Counted from the stretch's first letter, positions 1 through 9,157 are shown. The stretch: DNA of 64,000 nucleotides from Poriferisodalis sp965221195 (GCA_965221195.1 OZ244864.1:1550001-1614000), one strand, 5' to 3'. The notes: generated by a model from the sequence alone, not told the origin. A program made the numbers and translations.

Positions 1-1192
1 CCGGCCCGGTTGTCGCGTTGCTGGTCGTACTGTGTGGTGCGGGTTCACCGAGTTCCAGCAGCATGTCATGGTCTGCTGGCGGATAGGTGAACGTCACGTT
101 CTGGAGTTCGATGCGGCCCTCAATGTCGCGCAGGTCTTCGGCATCGGGCCGGTCGGTGATTGGGTTCGGCAGGTCAAGCACCGCAAAGACCCGCTCAAAT
201 GAAACCAGTGCGGTCATCACATCCACCCGGGCGTTGGTCAAACTGGTGAGCGGCGTGTAGATGCGCACCACCATCAGGCTCATTGCCACCAAAGTCCCGA
301 TGGTGAGCGCGCCCGAGATGACCAGATGCGCCCCCACCCAGTACAGAACCGCAGCACCAATGGCCCCAACCAGGCTCAGTGCAATGAAGAACGTGCGCCC
401 CCACATGGCGCTCTGGATGCCTATGTCACGCACTGCCTGCGCAGAAGCGCTGAACGTGTCTCGCTCATCACGGTGCCGACCGAACAGCTTCACCAGCAGT
501 GCGCCCGCCACGTTCAGACGCTCGGTCATCACCGTGTTCATCTGAGCGTTGTGCCCCATGCTCTGACGGGTCAGCGTCTGCAATTTGCGACCGACCTGCT
601 TGGTGGGTGCAATGAACACCGGCAGCAGCGCCAGTGCCAACAACGTCAGCCGCCACTCCAGCAGGAGCATCGCAATCAGCGTTGTCGAGAGCACGATGGT
701 GTTTGACACCACTGCACTCAGTGTGCTGGTGAATGCCCGCTGGGCGCCGATGACGTCATTGTTCATGCGACTAATCAGCGAACCGGTCTGGGTGTGAGTG
801 AAGAAAGCGACAGGCATCCGCTGGACATGGTCGTAGAGGCTCACCCGCAAGTCGAAGATGAGGCCTTCGCCGATGCGCGCCGACCACCAGCGTTCGATAA
901 AGGAGAGTGCCGCCTCGCCCACAGCAGCGGCCACGATGAGGGCTGCCAGCACGTTGAGCTGCCAGCGGTCGCCGCTGGGGATCGCATCGTCGATGATGCG
1001 GCCGAACAGCAGCGGCGGCACCAAAAAAGCCAGCGCGCCCAGCAGTTGCACAGCTATGAAGCCCGTCAGCATCGCACGATAAGGACGGGCCAAGCTGGCA
1101 GCTCGGCGCACGGTGCCCGATGCCAGCCGGCGGCCTTGGACTGCGGCTGGATCTTGGCCTATTGCGCCATGGGCGCTCGGCATCGGCACCAT
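1..1192 (-). CDS. ABC exporter, fused membrane/ATPase half-transporter (3' end outside window)
   Basis: Reading the minus strand from an ATG at 1192 gives about 397 residues that run off the window edge. Residues about 30-310 form a type IV exporter membrane domain: several hydrophobic helices plus the cytoplasmic coupling segment FFTHTQTGSLISRMNNDV, characteristic of MsbA/LmrA-type half-transporters. The last visible residues (ELQNVTFTYP) are the first strand of the nucleotide-binding domain, so Walker A, signature and Walker B lie outside. A stop (TGA at 1220-1222) lies nine codons upstream, fixing the start near 1192. It would work as a dimer exporting a lipid, peptide or drug; the substrate cannot be told. 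A seven-unit tandem repeat lies directly upstream. Confidence 0.85.
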   Translation of the reverse strand, partial: MVPMPSAHGAIGQDPAAVQGRRLASGTVRRAASLARPYRAMLTGFIAVQLLGALAFLVPPLLFGRIIDDAIPSGDRWQLNVLAALIVAAAVGEAALSFIERWWSARIGEGLIFDLRVSLYDHVQRMPVAFFTHTQTGSLISRMNNDVIGAQRAFTSTLSAVVSNTIVLSTTLIAMLLLEWRLTLLALALLPVFIAPTKQVGRKLQTLTRQSMGHNAQMNTVMTERLNVAGALLVKLFGRHRDERDTFSASAQAVRDIGIQSAMWGRTFFIALSLVGAIGAAVLYWVGAHLVISGALTIGTLVAMSLMVVRIYTPLTSLTNARVDVMTALVSFERVFAVLDLPNPITDRPDAEDLRDIEGRIELQNVTFTYPPADHDMLLELGEPAPHSTTSNATTGP

Positions 1193-1205
1193 GAAACGAA
1201 CCTTA

Positions 1206-1310
1206 GAGGCTGGGTCGAATCAGGCTTGGTCAAATGAGGTTGGGTCGAATGAGACTGGGTCGAATGAGACTGGGTCAAATGAGGCTGGGTTGAACGAGAT
1301 TGGGTTGGAC
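1206..1310. repeat. Seven tandem 15-bp units upstream of the ABC exporter
   Basis: Seven contiguous 15-bp units (type GAGGCTGGGTCGAAT) run from 1206 to 1310 with one to four differences each and no spacers. They start 14 bp upstream of the exporter start codon and lie between it and the end of the plsC-like gene. This is the longest of the window's short tandem arrays by unit count. Confidence 0.9.
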
Positions 1311-1396
1311 GGCGAAGCTGTGGCCGCAGCAGCCCATCAGCGCAGTATTGGTGTGTCGCTGTGAGTAGCGGCGCTGTTAGCCGCAGCAGCGAAGGT

Positions 1397-2359
1397 TTAG
1401 ACGTAAGGCCATCGGCGCTTGGAGTCTGTATGACTCGTATGACTCGTATTGGGTGCAGGCTCGGTCAGCGCCCAGCGGCGGCGCCAAGCCGAGCCAACAG
1501 GTCCTTCCAGTGTGGGACTGTCAGCGCTGTGCAACCGCCGTCGGGCGGCAAACCAGTTGCCGGTAGCGGTTTCGTCAGCCAAGCCTTCCACCGCAGCTTG
1601 CAGACGCCGGGTGAACCGACGGTTGTTTTCTCCTTCGTCGAAGTCGAGCGGGCGGCCGAAGTTGATGACCGAGCGGGCTCGTTTCGGCCATGCCCGGCCT
1701 TTGCGGAGGATGTCGAAGGTGCCTCGTATATGAACCGGCACGACGGGGACGCCGGCTTGGCGAGCCAAGAACGCTGCGCCGGGCCGGAACTGCTGACCCC
1801 AACCGTCGGGCGACCTGCCGCCCTCGGGATAGATGACCAAGCTCCAGCCGCCGCGCAGCAACCCGACTGCTCGGTCGATCGTGCGGCGATTCAGTGCGGT
1901 CCGCTCAATCGGTATGGCGCCCACGAACAGCGCCGAAACCGCGGAAGTGACCCGGTTGCCGAAGAAATAGTCCGCAGCGGCACCCACCACCAACCGATTG
2001 CACCACGGCTCAGGAATCGACGTGACGATGACGGCGGTGTCTGCATGGCTCTGGTGATTGGCGGCGAACACTGCTGGCCCGTCTAGGTCGCTGAGCCGGT
2101 CAACGCCTTTCACGGTAGGACGGGCGTAGTAGTTCACTAGCCCTCGGGCGATGGTGTCTCGCCAGACTCGGCGGGCCACCCGGGCAGGGAAGCGCCGGGC
2201 CCAGTCGGTGTCGTAGTTGGCACCCACGTTGGCCGCTAGCGGTGTCTGGCCTTTGGGTGTCGGGGCGGCCCGGAGTGGGAACTGCGCGTTGCGCACAATC
2301 CGCGTCACCGAAGCCTTGCGGCGCTGCTGGCGCTTGGCACCCAGATGCGGCGTGGCCAT
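1397..2359 (-). CDS. PlsC-like 1-acyl-glycerol-phosphate acyltransferase
   Basis: 320 residues. The catalytic acyltransferase block NHQSHAD (HX4D, H102 and D107) and the glycerol-phosphate binding block YPEGGRS (around E179) are both present, followed by VPVVPVHIRGT, as in LPLAT/PlsC enzymes. The family moves a fatty acyl chain onto a lysophospholipid or related alcohol at the membrane. The first 75 residues are basic and poorly conserved. It is the last gene of a three-gene operon, only 4 bp after the LarA-like gene, so its acceptor may be a product of that pathway rather than ordinary lysophosphatidate. The exact substrate is not visible. Confidence 0.88.
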   Translation of the reverse strand: MATPHLGAKRQQRRKASVTRIVRNAQFPLRAAPTPKGQTPLAANVGANYDTDWARRFPARVARRVWRDTIARGLVNYYARPTVKGVDRLSDLDGPAVFAANHQSHADTAVIVTSIPEPWCNRLVVGAAADYFFGNRVTSAVSALFVGAIPIERTALNRRTIDRAVGLLRGGWSLVIYPEGGRSPDGWGQQFRPGAAFLARQAGVPVVPVHIRGTFDILRKGRAWPKRARSVINFGRPLDFDEGENNRRFTRRLQAAVEGLADETATGNWFAARRRLHSADSPTLEGPVGSAWRRRWALTEPAPNTSHTSHTDSKRRWPYV

Positions 2360-2363
2360 CGGT

Positions 2364-3953
2364 TCAGACTACGTCTGCCATCAGCATGGGGGGATTGTGT
2401 AGGTGCGTGATGGTCGGGTCGCGTCCCACGACATCGGTCGCCATTTCCAAAGCGTCATTCAGTGTCGAAGCTGAACGGAACCCCAAGCGCCGGACCGCCG
2501 CCTGGTCGCCTCCGACGACAATCACCCCACCCAGATGCTCAAGTGCGTGCGCGCACCAATACCACATGTAGAACGGGTGAACACCGTGATAGGCGTACGA
2601 CGTGCGATACAGATGCCGGTACCACTCGTCTTGCGCGTAGCGCTGCTCGTAGCGCTGCTCAATGACCGCAGGATCGGTCGTGTCGGCTAGCACTTCTTCG
2701 AAGAAGTCAATGTAGCTGGGATGGTGAACGGGATGAAACTCCCACGGTGTCGGATGCGACATGATGAGCACGCCGCCTTGGCGCGCCAGCGGTTGCCCCC
2801 GGTACAGGTTGAAGAAATAGCCGAGACCCAAGCACGCCACCAGTATCGGGTTCATAATTGAGTTGACGTTGTACGGGCACAAGTACGGCAAACCCATGGT
2901 CAGCACGTCGGTCTGGCCCTCAACGCGGACGAGATGTTGGCGGTACACGTTCTTCAGCGTCCGTTCATGGACTGCCTCAACTTCACCGGCCTGAATCGAC
3001 GTGAGTCCGTACGGCGCGCGGATGCCGTGGAAGATGCGACGAGCCTGTCGGCGTGGCATCAAATCCAGAGCTGTCTTGGTGCCCATCAGCATCATTCGGT
3101 CTCGCGGCGACATTTCCCATTCGCGCTTTTGGAGATAGTCGTAAGGCGGGGGGAATGTGTCGTTGTTGAGGGTGGTCTCTATTTGGAACACCTTCACACC
3201 TGCTTCGGCCAGCAGTCGGCCTTGGCGCCAGTTGCGGGTGTGAAGCTCTGAGTGCTCAGGATCCATGAACGATGTCGAATGCAACATGGTGCTCACGTTG
3301 TGGTGGTGGCGCAACGCGGCGTAGGGCGACAGACCAGTTGCCACGCTCTTGTGACCGCCGTCCATCGACACCAAGTTGATGTTGACGTACACCAGCAGGT
3401 CGGATTCGACGGCCCGTTTGGAGAGCACCACCTCTTCGCCCGCATCGGTTGTACCGAGGTGGGTGAGTCCGTCTGGATCCTCAGCATCAAAGTTGTACAA
3501 CTGGCCCCCGGGGGCGAAGGCGTCGTACACCCGGTCGCCGACGGCGTGTCGCAGCTCCGCGGGGGTCATGCGCCGGTGCAGAGCGAGAGCTGCGATGAGA
3601 TGCACGTCGTCAACACTTGCTGCTGCTGCCATGTCGAGGATTTGTTCGATGATCCGGCCCCGGATGTCGGGCGCAATCATTGGTGGCAGCGGCAGCGAGA
3701 TGTCATCAAAGGCGATAGTCAGTCTCATGCCCGGCTGCATGTACGACGCGAGGGGTTTGCAGTCGCCCACCGGGTTAGCTAGTGCCTCGGCAATGGCGCG
3801 TTCGGGGTCGCGCAACGGATCCAACGGCTCGTTGGGGTACACAACCCGGCTGCCGACAGGCAGCTTGTTGAGCCGGAATCCCTCGCCGTGATGGAACAGG
3901 ATCGGCGGGGTCGTTCGGTCTACCTCCAAGACGAGGCCCCTGCGGGCGGTCAT
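2364..3953 (-). CDS. LarA-like (DUF2088) nickel-pincer family protein
   Basis: 529 residues. The middle of the protein resembles lactate racemase LarA: ALALHRRMTPAEL (H126, LarA-type HRxMTxxEL), then GGHKS with K202 where LarA carries the lysine that holds the nickel-pincer nucleotide cofactor, then a histidine cluster HHHN at 216-219. LarA family members racemise or epimerise 2-hydroxy acids and sugars through hydride transfer. This protein is about 100 residues longer than LarA and its C-terminal half, rich in Tyr, Trp and His, has no match I recognise. It overlaps the upstream reductase/HAD gene by 4 bp (ATGA) and precedes plsC by 4 bp, so the three are surely co-expressed. Substrate unknown; cofactor genes larB/C/E are not in the window. 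Confidence 0.7.
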   Translation of the reverse strand: MTARRGLVLEVDRTTPPILFHHGEGFRLNKLPVGSRVVYPNEPLDPLRDPERAIAEALANPVGDCKPLASYMQPGMRLTIAFDDISLPLPPMIAPDIRGRIIEQILDMAAAASVDDVHLIAALALHRRMTPAELRHAVGDRVYDAFAPGGQLYNFDAEDPDGLTHLGTTDAGEEVVLSKRAVESDLLVYVNINLVSMDGGHKSVATGLSPYAALRHHHNVSTMLHSTSFMDPEHSELHTRNWRQGRLLAEAGVKVFQIETTLNNDTFPPPYDYLQKREWEMSPRDRMMLMGTKTALDLMPRRQARRIFHGIRAPYGLTSIQAGEVEAVHERTLKNVYRQHLVRVEGQTDVLTMGLPYLCPYNVNSIMNPILVACLGLGYFFNLYRGQPLARQGGVLIMSHPTPWEFHPVHHPSYIDFFEEVLADTTDPAVIEQRYEQRYAQDEWYRHLYRTSYAYHGVHPFYMWYWCAHALEHLGGVIVVGGDQAAVRRLGFRSASTLNDALEMATDVVGRDPTITHLHNPPMLMADVV

Positions 3954-6376
3954 CGTCGCTGTCCTATGCCAGCCACTGGTTGGCCAGTCACTGGTTGGCC
4001 ATTTACTGGTTGGCCAGTCACTGCTCGGCGGGAGCGCTGCGCCCGATACGGACGCTCACCGCTGGCCCTCACACCGAGACGAGGTGCGAAGGGCAGCAGC
4101 GGCCGAGGCCCGCCGGGTGCGCGTTCCCAGTTCTCGCACAGCCACCCGCGCTTGTCAGCAATCGCTACCAGCCGAGTCTCGGGATTCACTGCTACGGGAT
4201 AGCCCACGGCCTCCAGCATGGGCATGTCTGAGGCTGCGTCTGCGTATGCCACGCCTTGAGCGAGGTCAAACCCCTCAGCTTCAGCCCAGTCAACCATTGT
4301 TTGGGCACGCACTTCCCCGGTCGGTGGGACGTCGAGCATTTCGCCGGTGTAGCGACCGTTGCGGCTGTCGATACGCGCCGCGATGATGTGGTCAAACAAG
4401 GGAGCCAATGGACTGACTGCTAGCTCGAGCGCTCCCGTGATGAGCACAGTCCGATGGCCGGCTGCCCGGTGCTGACGCACCCGTCTGAGTCCTGCCGGGA
4501 AGGCCTTGGCCAAGATGAGATGACTCAGCATCTCCGCGGCGTCAGCATCGAGCTGGCTCACCGGCGCGCCTTGGTAGCGCCGGTAGAAGTAGCGCAGAAA
4601 GTCGGTGCGGTCACGCCGGTCGCGTCGCCACAGCCCCGGTGTCTCCGCAAGCGTGCGCAGCGCGAACCGCACCCGCTGGGAAGTATCTAGATGACGGGTG
4701 GCGAGCCAGGCGTAGGTTTCCACCACGTTGCTGGCGATCAGAGTGTTCTCAAGATCGAAGGCAGCGAAGTGACGGGCCGGGTCTAGTGCTGCGGCGCGCA
4801 GCCGCTCGGTGCGGGTCGGTCCGGTGCGAGGCGTGGGCGTGGTCTTGACCCGTGCTTGGGCAATGACGGTCGGCAGATGCACATCCGCGATGTAGCTAGG
4901 CCAGTCGATAACCCGAGGATCAAAACCGAATCGCTCCCGATCCGCGGCGGGAAGCGATGCCCACAAACCCAAGGTTCGGTCGATGCTGTACAGCGCTTCG
5001 CATCTACCGTAGGCACCGTACAGCTGCACGTAGCCGCGGATCTGCTCAAGTTCGGCGCGGCGCTGCGTTAGGCGCACGGTGAAGTCGTTGCGGCCGCGCA
5101 TCGGGAGGTTGTTGACGATCCTCTCCGCTGCGGTGAAGACACCCATGGCGCGGTCAAGCTGCTCTTCGAGTCCGCTTGCACCTGCATATCGCCACTGGGT
5201 ACTGGCCGTGGGATGACCCTTGGAGTCGTACACAGGGTTGTCCTCGAACCATTTGATCGTCGTTTCGGTTAGCACCTTGAACCGCAGCGGGTTCACCGCT
5301 CCTGAGGCGATTTGGAAGATGTCAGGCTCAGGTGCAGGTCCCTGTGCGGCCACGGCGATGATGGCTGCTGCCACCATGTCAACCGGAATTACGTCTATGA
5401 CGCCTTCGGGGTAGCCGGGGAAGGTGTCCAGCTCGCCCTTCGCAAAAGACACGAAGAGTGGCTCGGCCATGCGGAAGCCGCGGATCCAGCCCGGCGACGG
5501 CTCGCTGAACGCCGACTCGATGATCGACGGTCGCACAATTGTGATGGGCACTTCACCGCGCAGCTCAACCAATGCCTGCTCACCGAGCGCCTTGGAGTAG
5601 GTGTACACGTCGGGCCAGCCGAGCGATGTGGCGCGGCTGCGCCCTGCTGTCACCATCTCGGCTTCTACCCAGTCGCGGCGCAGTTGCTCGGTCTTGGCGG
5701 CGAGCAGTGGCAGTCCCGCGGGACCGAGTTCGGAGCGGGCATCGCGATGAAAGCGGCGCAGCCGTTCGGGCGAGCGGCTCGCTGCGTCGAGATCGGCACG
5801 GGTCCGGCGGGCGGCGGACACTTCTTCTCGCCAATCAATGTCCATCGAGAATGGTGTGTCGGCCAAGAATGCCTCGTCTGCTGAGCCTCGCCGGTTGCCA
5901 GCGACGTAGCACGTTGACACGGCGATGAAGTGAGGTGAGGCACCCGCGGCGCCGCAGGTCTCTAGCAGGCGGTTCGGACCTAGCAGGTTCGTCTCGATCG
6001 AGGTATCCAGCGGGCTGTCGAAGCTGACCGTGGCGGCTGCGTGGATGATGACATCGCACGAGCACAGCAGCTCGCGGTCTTCCTCGGACAAGTCCAGTCC
6101 GTCCACGCTGATGTCGCCCGACAGGACCGAGATGCGGCGCGCGCAGATGTCCTCGAATTCGTCGGCCCACGCTGCGCGCAGGCGGTCGAACGCATCGTTG
6201 CGCAGGATTTCTCGCTCAACTCTGCGTCTGGGGTCGGCTCGGCGACCAGGTCGCACGACCAGCACGAGTTCGCAGTCGGGAACCGAGCGAAGCAGCCGCT
6301 CAACGAGCGCCGTGCCCAAGAAGCCGGTTGCGCCGGTGACGGCGATGCGCTTGCCTGTCAAGGCTTCGGCGATCAC
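3950..6376 (-). CDS. Fatty acyl-CoA reductase-like SDR fused to HAD-IB phosphatase domain
   Basis: 808 residues from a GTG. The N-terminal half is an extended SDR of the male-sterility/fatty acyl-CoA reductase type: GATGFLG at 15-21 for NAD(P)H and YTYSK near 258. The C-terminal part, from about 535, is a HAD-IB hydrolase: motif I FDLENTL, motif II near VLITGA, motif IV DAASDMPML near 710. Motif I carries Glu where the usual acid/base Asp stands (DxE instead of DxD). The expected chemistry is reduction of an acyl thioester to aldehyde or alcohol, plus phosphate handling. The last 20 or so residues (VTGQPVNGQPVTGQPV) are translated from a 15-bp tandem repeat and look like a slipped-on tail. 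First gene of the operon with the LarA-like and PlsC-like genes. Confidence 0.8.
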   Translation of the reverse strand: MIAEALTGKRIAVTGATGFLGTALVERLLRSVPDCELVLVVRPGRRADPRRRVEREILRNDAFDRLRAAWADEFEDICARRISVLSGDISVDGLDLSEEDRELLCSCDVIIHAAATVSFDSPLDTSIETNLLGPNRLLETCGAAGASPHFIAVSTCYVAGNRRGSADEAFLADTPFSMDIDWREEVSAARRTRADLDAASRSPERLRRFHRDARSELGPAGLPLLAAKTEQLRRDWVEAEMVTAGRSRATSLGWPDVYTYSKALGEQALVELRGEVPITIVRPSIIESAFSEPSPGWIRGFRMAEPLFVSFAKGELDTFPGYPEGVIDVIPVDMVAAAIIAVAAQGPAPEPDIFQIASGAVNPLRFKVLTETTIKWFEDNPVYDSKGHPTASTQWRYAGASGLEEQLDRAMGVFTAAERIVNNLPMRGRNDFTVRLTQRRAELEQIRGYVQLYGAYGRCEALYSIDRTLGLWASLPAADRERFGFDPRVIDWPSYIADVHLPTVIAQARVKTTPTPRTGPTRTERLRAAALDPARHFAAFDLENTLIASNVVETYAWLATRHLDTSQRVRFALRTLAETPGLWRRDRRDRTDFLRYFYRRYQGAPVSQLDADAAEMLSHLILAKAFPAGLRRVRQHRAAGHRTVLITGALELAVSPLAPLFDHIIAARIDSRNGRYTGEMLDVPPTGEVRAQTMVDWAEAEGFDLAQGVAYADAASDMPMLEAVGYPVAVNPETRLVAIADKRGWLCENWERAPGGPRPLLPFAPRLGVRASGERPYRAQRSRRAVTGQPVNGQPVTGQPVAGIGQRR
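3974..4018. repeat. Three 15-bp units forming the tail of the reductase/HAD gene
   Basis: Units of the type CACTGGTTGGCCAGT at 3974, 3989 and 4004, with a degenerate unit on each side. They are inside the reading frame at the 3' end of the reductase/HAD gene and encode its VTGQPVNGQPVTGQPV tail. Confidence 0.9.
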
Positions 6377-6470
6377 GATGTGTTGTTTAGCCCCATCGGG
6401 CGCCGAATACGCACACCGCAGCCAAAATGCCTATGCCTTGACCATGCCGACAGCTCGGCGCACTCAGACT

Positions 6471-6500
6471 CACTGTTGGGAAGCTCACTGTTGGGAAGCT
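6471..6500. repeat. Perfect 15-bp duplication at the lipoprotein 3' end
   Basis: CACTGTTGGGAAGCT occurs twice in tandem (6471-6485, 6486-6500). It spans the stop codon of the Cys-repeat lipoprotein gene and continues into the gap before the reductase gene. Confidence 0.85.
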
Positions 6501-7507
6501 AACTCTGCGAAAAGTCGAGTACAGGCTCGCACAGCCCGCCAGCCGCACGACAACGCGTAGCGCTCGTAGTCGCTTCCGGGGGTTCCGAACGTGGCGAGAT
6601 CCCGACACGCCACCGCTTCCGCTGCTCCGCACCGTTGCCAGAGCTGATCGAGATATTCGTCGTCGCCGGGAGGCGGGTCGTCTGGCGAGCGTCCGGCGAG
6701 CGCAGGCGGTGAGCCGTCGTCGCCTACTGTCAGCACGCAATCGCGAGTGGTGCGGCCACCGCAGGTCCAGCCGAAGCTGGCATATGCCGAACCGCCCGGT
6801 GCGGATAGCACCAGCTGCGCGCAGGCACGGGCGCTGCCACCTCCGCAGGCTTCCCACCAGCCGTCCAGTTCGGGGATGCTGGCTGGCGCAGGCGAGTCTG
6901 GTCCAAAATCGATGATTGCATCGATGACTGCCACGCCGACATCGGTGCCTGTTTCGCTGAGCAGCACGTTGCAGTCCAAGTTCTCCCGGCCGCCGCAGCT
7001 GAAAGCAAACGCCTCGTAGTCGCTGCCCGTAGAGGCCTCAAAGAGCAGCGTGTTGCAGGAACTCGCAGAACCCTGCCCGCATGCGACCCACAGACCGTCA
7101 AGGTACGGATCGTCCCCCGGCGGGGCATCGGTCGGGTTGAACCGCGCCGGGCCGCGAACCAGCGATGCCGGAAGTGCAGCGTTGCGCTGCTCGGCTGGGG
7201 ATAGGGCTGCGATTCCCGCTGTTGTGCCCGTTTCGGATGATGCGCCAGCAGACGCGCCGGCATCGCTGCGCGCGCAGACGTCCCTAGCAATGTCGGCGAG
7301 CGATTCGTCTGATGGATCGAGCGGTAGCGAAAGCTCTGCTGCATCGCTCAAGCCGAGCGCGGCGGCCAAGCGCTCGCGCTCGCAGTCGCTCAGGCTCACA
7401 TTGGGGTTGCTGTCGATTTCAGCGGGCAGATCCGAAGATGCGCAAGCAGCCAGCAGCACAACAGCAGCAATGCAGGAGACGAACGCACTCCAAGCCATGA
7501 GCATCAT
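6485..7507 (-). CDS. Secreted lipoprotein with three Cys-rich repeats
   Basis: About 340 residues from ATG 7507; in-frame ATGs at 7504 and 7498 are equally possible. The start was placed there because the next residues form a lipoprotein signal (hydrophobic core, lipobox LLAAC). A longer open frame reaches 7765 but that part is not signal-like. The mature part has a Ser/Ala-rich linker and then three repeats of about 45 residues with the pattern W..CG.G....C..L....GS.Y..F...CGGR....C, four cysteines each. Similar CGxG...GSxYExFGxTCGGR blocks recur, as I recall, in actinobacterial membrane and secreted proteins of unknown role. The cysteines probably form disulfides outside the cell. Function unknown. 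Confidence 0.75.
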   Translation of the reverse strand: MMLMAWSAFVSCIAAVVLLAACASSDLPAEIDSNPNVSLSDCERERLAAALGLSDAAELSLPLDPSDESLADIARDVCARSDAGASAGASSETGTTAGIAALSPAEQRNAALPASLVRGPARFNPTDAPPGDDPYLDGLWVACGQGSASSCNTLLFEASTGSDYEAFAFSCGGRENLDCNVLLSETGTDVGVAVIDAIIDFGPDSPAPASIPELDGWWEACGGGSARACAQLVLSAPGGSAYASFGWTCGGRTTRDCVLTVGDDGSPPALAGRSPDDPPPGDDEYLDQLWQRCGAAEAVACRDLATFGTPGSDYERYALSCGWRAVRACTRLFAELASQQ

Positions 7508-7951
7508 TCTGCAATCTCGTTCGCGCTCGCCGTCGACCCGATGCCTGCGGCCTACGCGATTCCTCGGACAGCCAAACAGCCCGCCACGACAAATTGGACA
7601 TGGAAAATTGGACATGGAAAATTGGACACGGAGGTCCGTCTGACATGGCAGGGGCCGCCACTTGGTCTCCGTCTGTTTCCTAATGCAGCGTGAGATTATC
7701 GTATGCCCATGACTACGGAGTGGGGCTCCCTGAAGCACAGCGCCGCCTCGATCGCATACCGGCAATGCAGGACATCGTCACATTCGGTCCTGTCAATGTA
7801 CCCTAGCAATAAGTGGTTGTTTCCAGCTATAACTAGAACATGGGAACAAACGAAAATTTATTGCAATCTCGATAAAACATCATTTCAGATAACCTATCAA
7901 ACTAAATGTGTATCGTCATTCGCATCTAGTGTTCGCCTATTTAGGCTGAAC
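7508..7951. other. 444-bp divergent intergenic region between two lipoprotein genes
   Basis: Both flanking lipoprotein genes are transcribed away from this stretch, so it should hold two promoters. It contains a 14-bp tandem repeat (7591-7632). From about 7790 it becomes clearly AT-rich compared with the rest of the window. A plus-strand frame is open through 7703-7951 in phase with the downstream gene, but its residues look unlike a protein and the lipoprotein signal begins only at 7952. No small gene or RNA could be recognised. Confidence 0.5.
7591..7632. repeat. Three 14-bp tandem units
   Basis: AAATTGGACATGGA at 7591 and 7605, and a copy with one change at 7619, in the divergent region upstream of the Cys-repeat lipoprotein. 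The 14-bp period is not a multiple of three, consistent with a noncoding location. Confidence 0.9.
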
Positions 7952-9157
7952 ATGGCCCTAATTTGCTTTGGAACGCTACTGGTAATTTCACTGATATTGG
8001 GGTGTGCATCAACCGAACAGAGCGCCGAAATTTACCAAGAAGACAGTGGCATAACGCAATCTAGTGAAACAGTGTTCAACAGAAGTACTCAAGTGGAATC
8101 GACCGAAGTCGCCGCTGCGCCGATAGACACGCTTCCGATAAACGTTCCGCATCCGGAAGATGTTTTGCCGTTGCCTTGGGCGGATTTTAACGAAATGCAT
8201 GCACCAGGCGGTGATTACAATGGCATGGGGATTACTGGTCGACTTGAAATCGAAGACCGGTGTGTATATTTAGATTTTCGCGCTAGCTACGATACGTACA
8301 CCCAAGAACCTCAACGCTTGGTGTTATCACTGCCTCGCGACCGCATTCAGTATGATCCGGCCTCTGGTGAACTCTGGGTGCATTATAGTGGGGGTAAGCT
8401 TGAGGGGCCAATTGTTTCCGGTCAGCGTGTCGGCACTGGCGGCAGTTACGGAGGTCGAAGTCAGCTTTGCGACAATGAGGTTCTAGCGACTGTCAGCGGC
8501 CTTCGAGGGTGCAGGCGCGTGCCTACAGTAAATCACCCATTGTGTGAGATTGAGGAGTACGCCCGTCTGCATCGAATTCAACGCGATGAGGCACAACGTC
8601 GATTTGTTCTCTTTCCGACACTCTTGGGTGCTATTGAAGAACTTCGAGAAATTGAGGCTGTTCGCACTGCCGGATGGGGTTTCGAGCACAAGCCTGAGTT
8701 TTTGGCATGGTTCCGGCTCACAGATAATGATCCGCCCAGCGAAACATCTCGAACGCTCACTGATAAATACGAAGAACTCGAGATCCGAACTGGTGCAACC
8801 TTCAGTTATAAACAGTTGCTTGAAGCTCAAAGGCTGTTCGCTGATGGACACGACCTGTGTTTGCCACAAGATACCAACGACAAAGAGCTACATTGCTTCG
8901 AGCTTGCGAGCGCTGTGGCTCAAACTTGGATCGACCATGGAAAGAACGAGTTGGTAGTCGCAGTTGACTTTGACCGACTGCCGCGCCGGATTGCTTCATC
9001 CGTCTTGGCTGCTGAAGCTGAACATGATGGCTATCTTGACGCTGGCGCTATCTTGAGTCATATCTCCACTGACGAACTGCTCGCCGCTGTCGGGCACATC
9101 ATTGAGCAACAGCTTGATGTTCCTCTGCGTGTCGTGCGCGGCGTGAAGTTCCCCTGA
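7952..9157 (+). CDS. AT-rich secreted lipoprotein of unknown function
   Basis: 401 residues. The ATG at 7952 opens a lipoprotein signal: hydrophobic ICFGTLLVISLILGC with the lipobox cysteine near residue 18. The mature chain has an acidic, Ser/Thr-rich linker and then a mixed domain containing two nearby cysteine-bearing stretches and a helical C-terminal half. No family is recognised. Base composition is near 50% GC, lowest in the first 400 bp, and codon choice (for example AAT, GAA, TTT) differs from the neighbours, suggesting recent acquisition. It converges on ddl. Confidence 0.7.
   Translation: MALICFGTLLVISLILGCASTEQSAEIYQEDSGITQSSETVFNRSTQVESTEVAAAPIDTLPINVPHPEDVLPLPWADFNEMHAPGGDYNGMGITGRLEIEDRCVYLDFRASYDTYTQEPQRLVLSLPRDRIQYDPASGELWVHYSGGKLEGPIVSGQRVGTGGSYGGRSQLCDNEVLATVSGLRGCRRVPTVNHPLCEIEEYARLHRIQRDEAQRRFVLFPTLLGAIEELREIEAVRTAGWGFEHKPEFLAWFRLTDNDPPSETSRTLTDKYEELEIRTGATFSYKQLLEAQRLFADGHDLCLPQDTNDKELHCFELASAVAQTWIDHGKNELVVAVDFDRLPRRIASSVLAAEAEHDGYLDAGAILSHISTDELLAAVGHIIEQQLDVPLRVVRGVKFP

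Noticed and set aside
1206..1310. Seven 15-bp repeats as a possible iteron origin
   Set aside because: No replication initiator, DnaA boxes or AT-rich unwinding region nearby, and similar arrays occur at many unrelated places.
3252..3782. Plus-strand open frame of 176 codons
   Set aside because: Antisense to the LarA-like gene; no motif.
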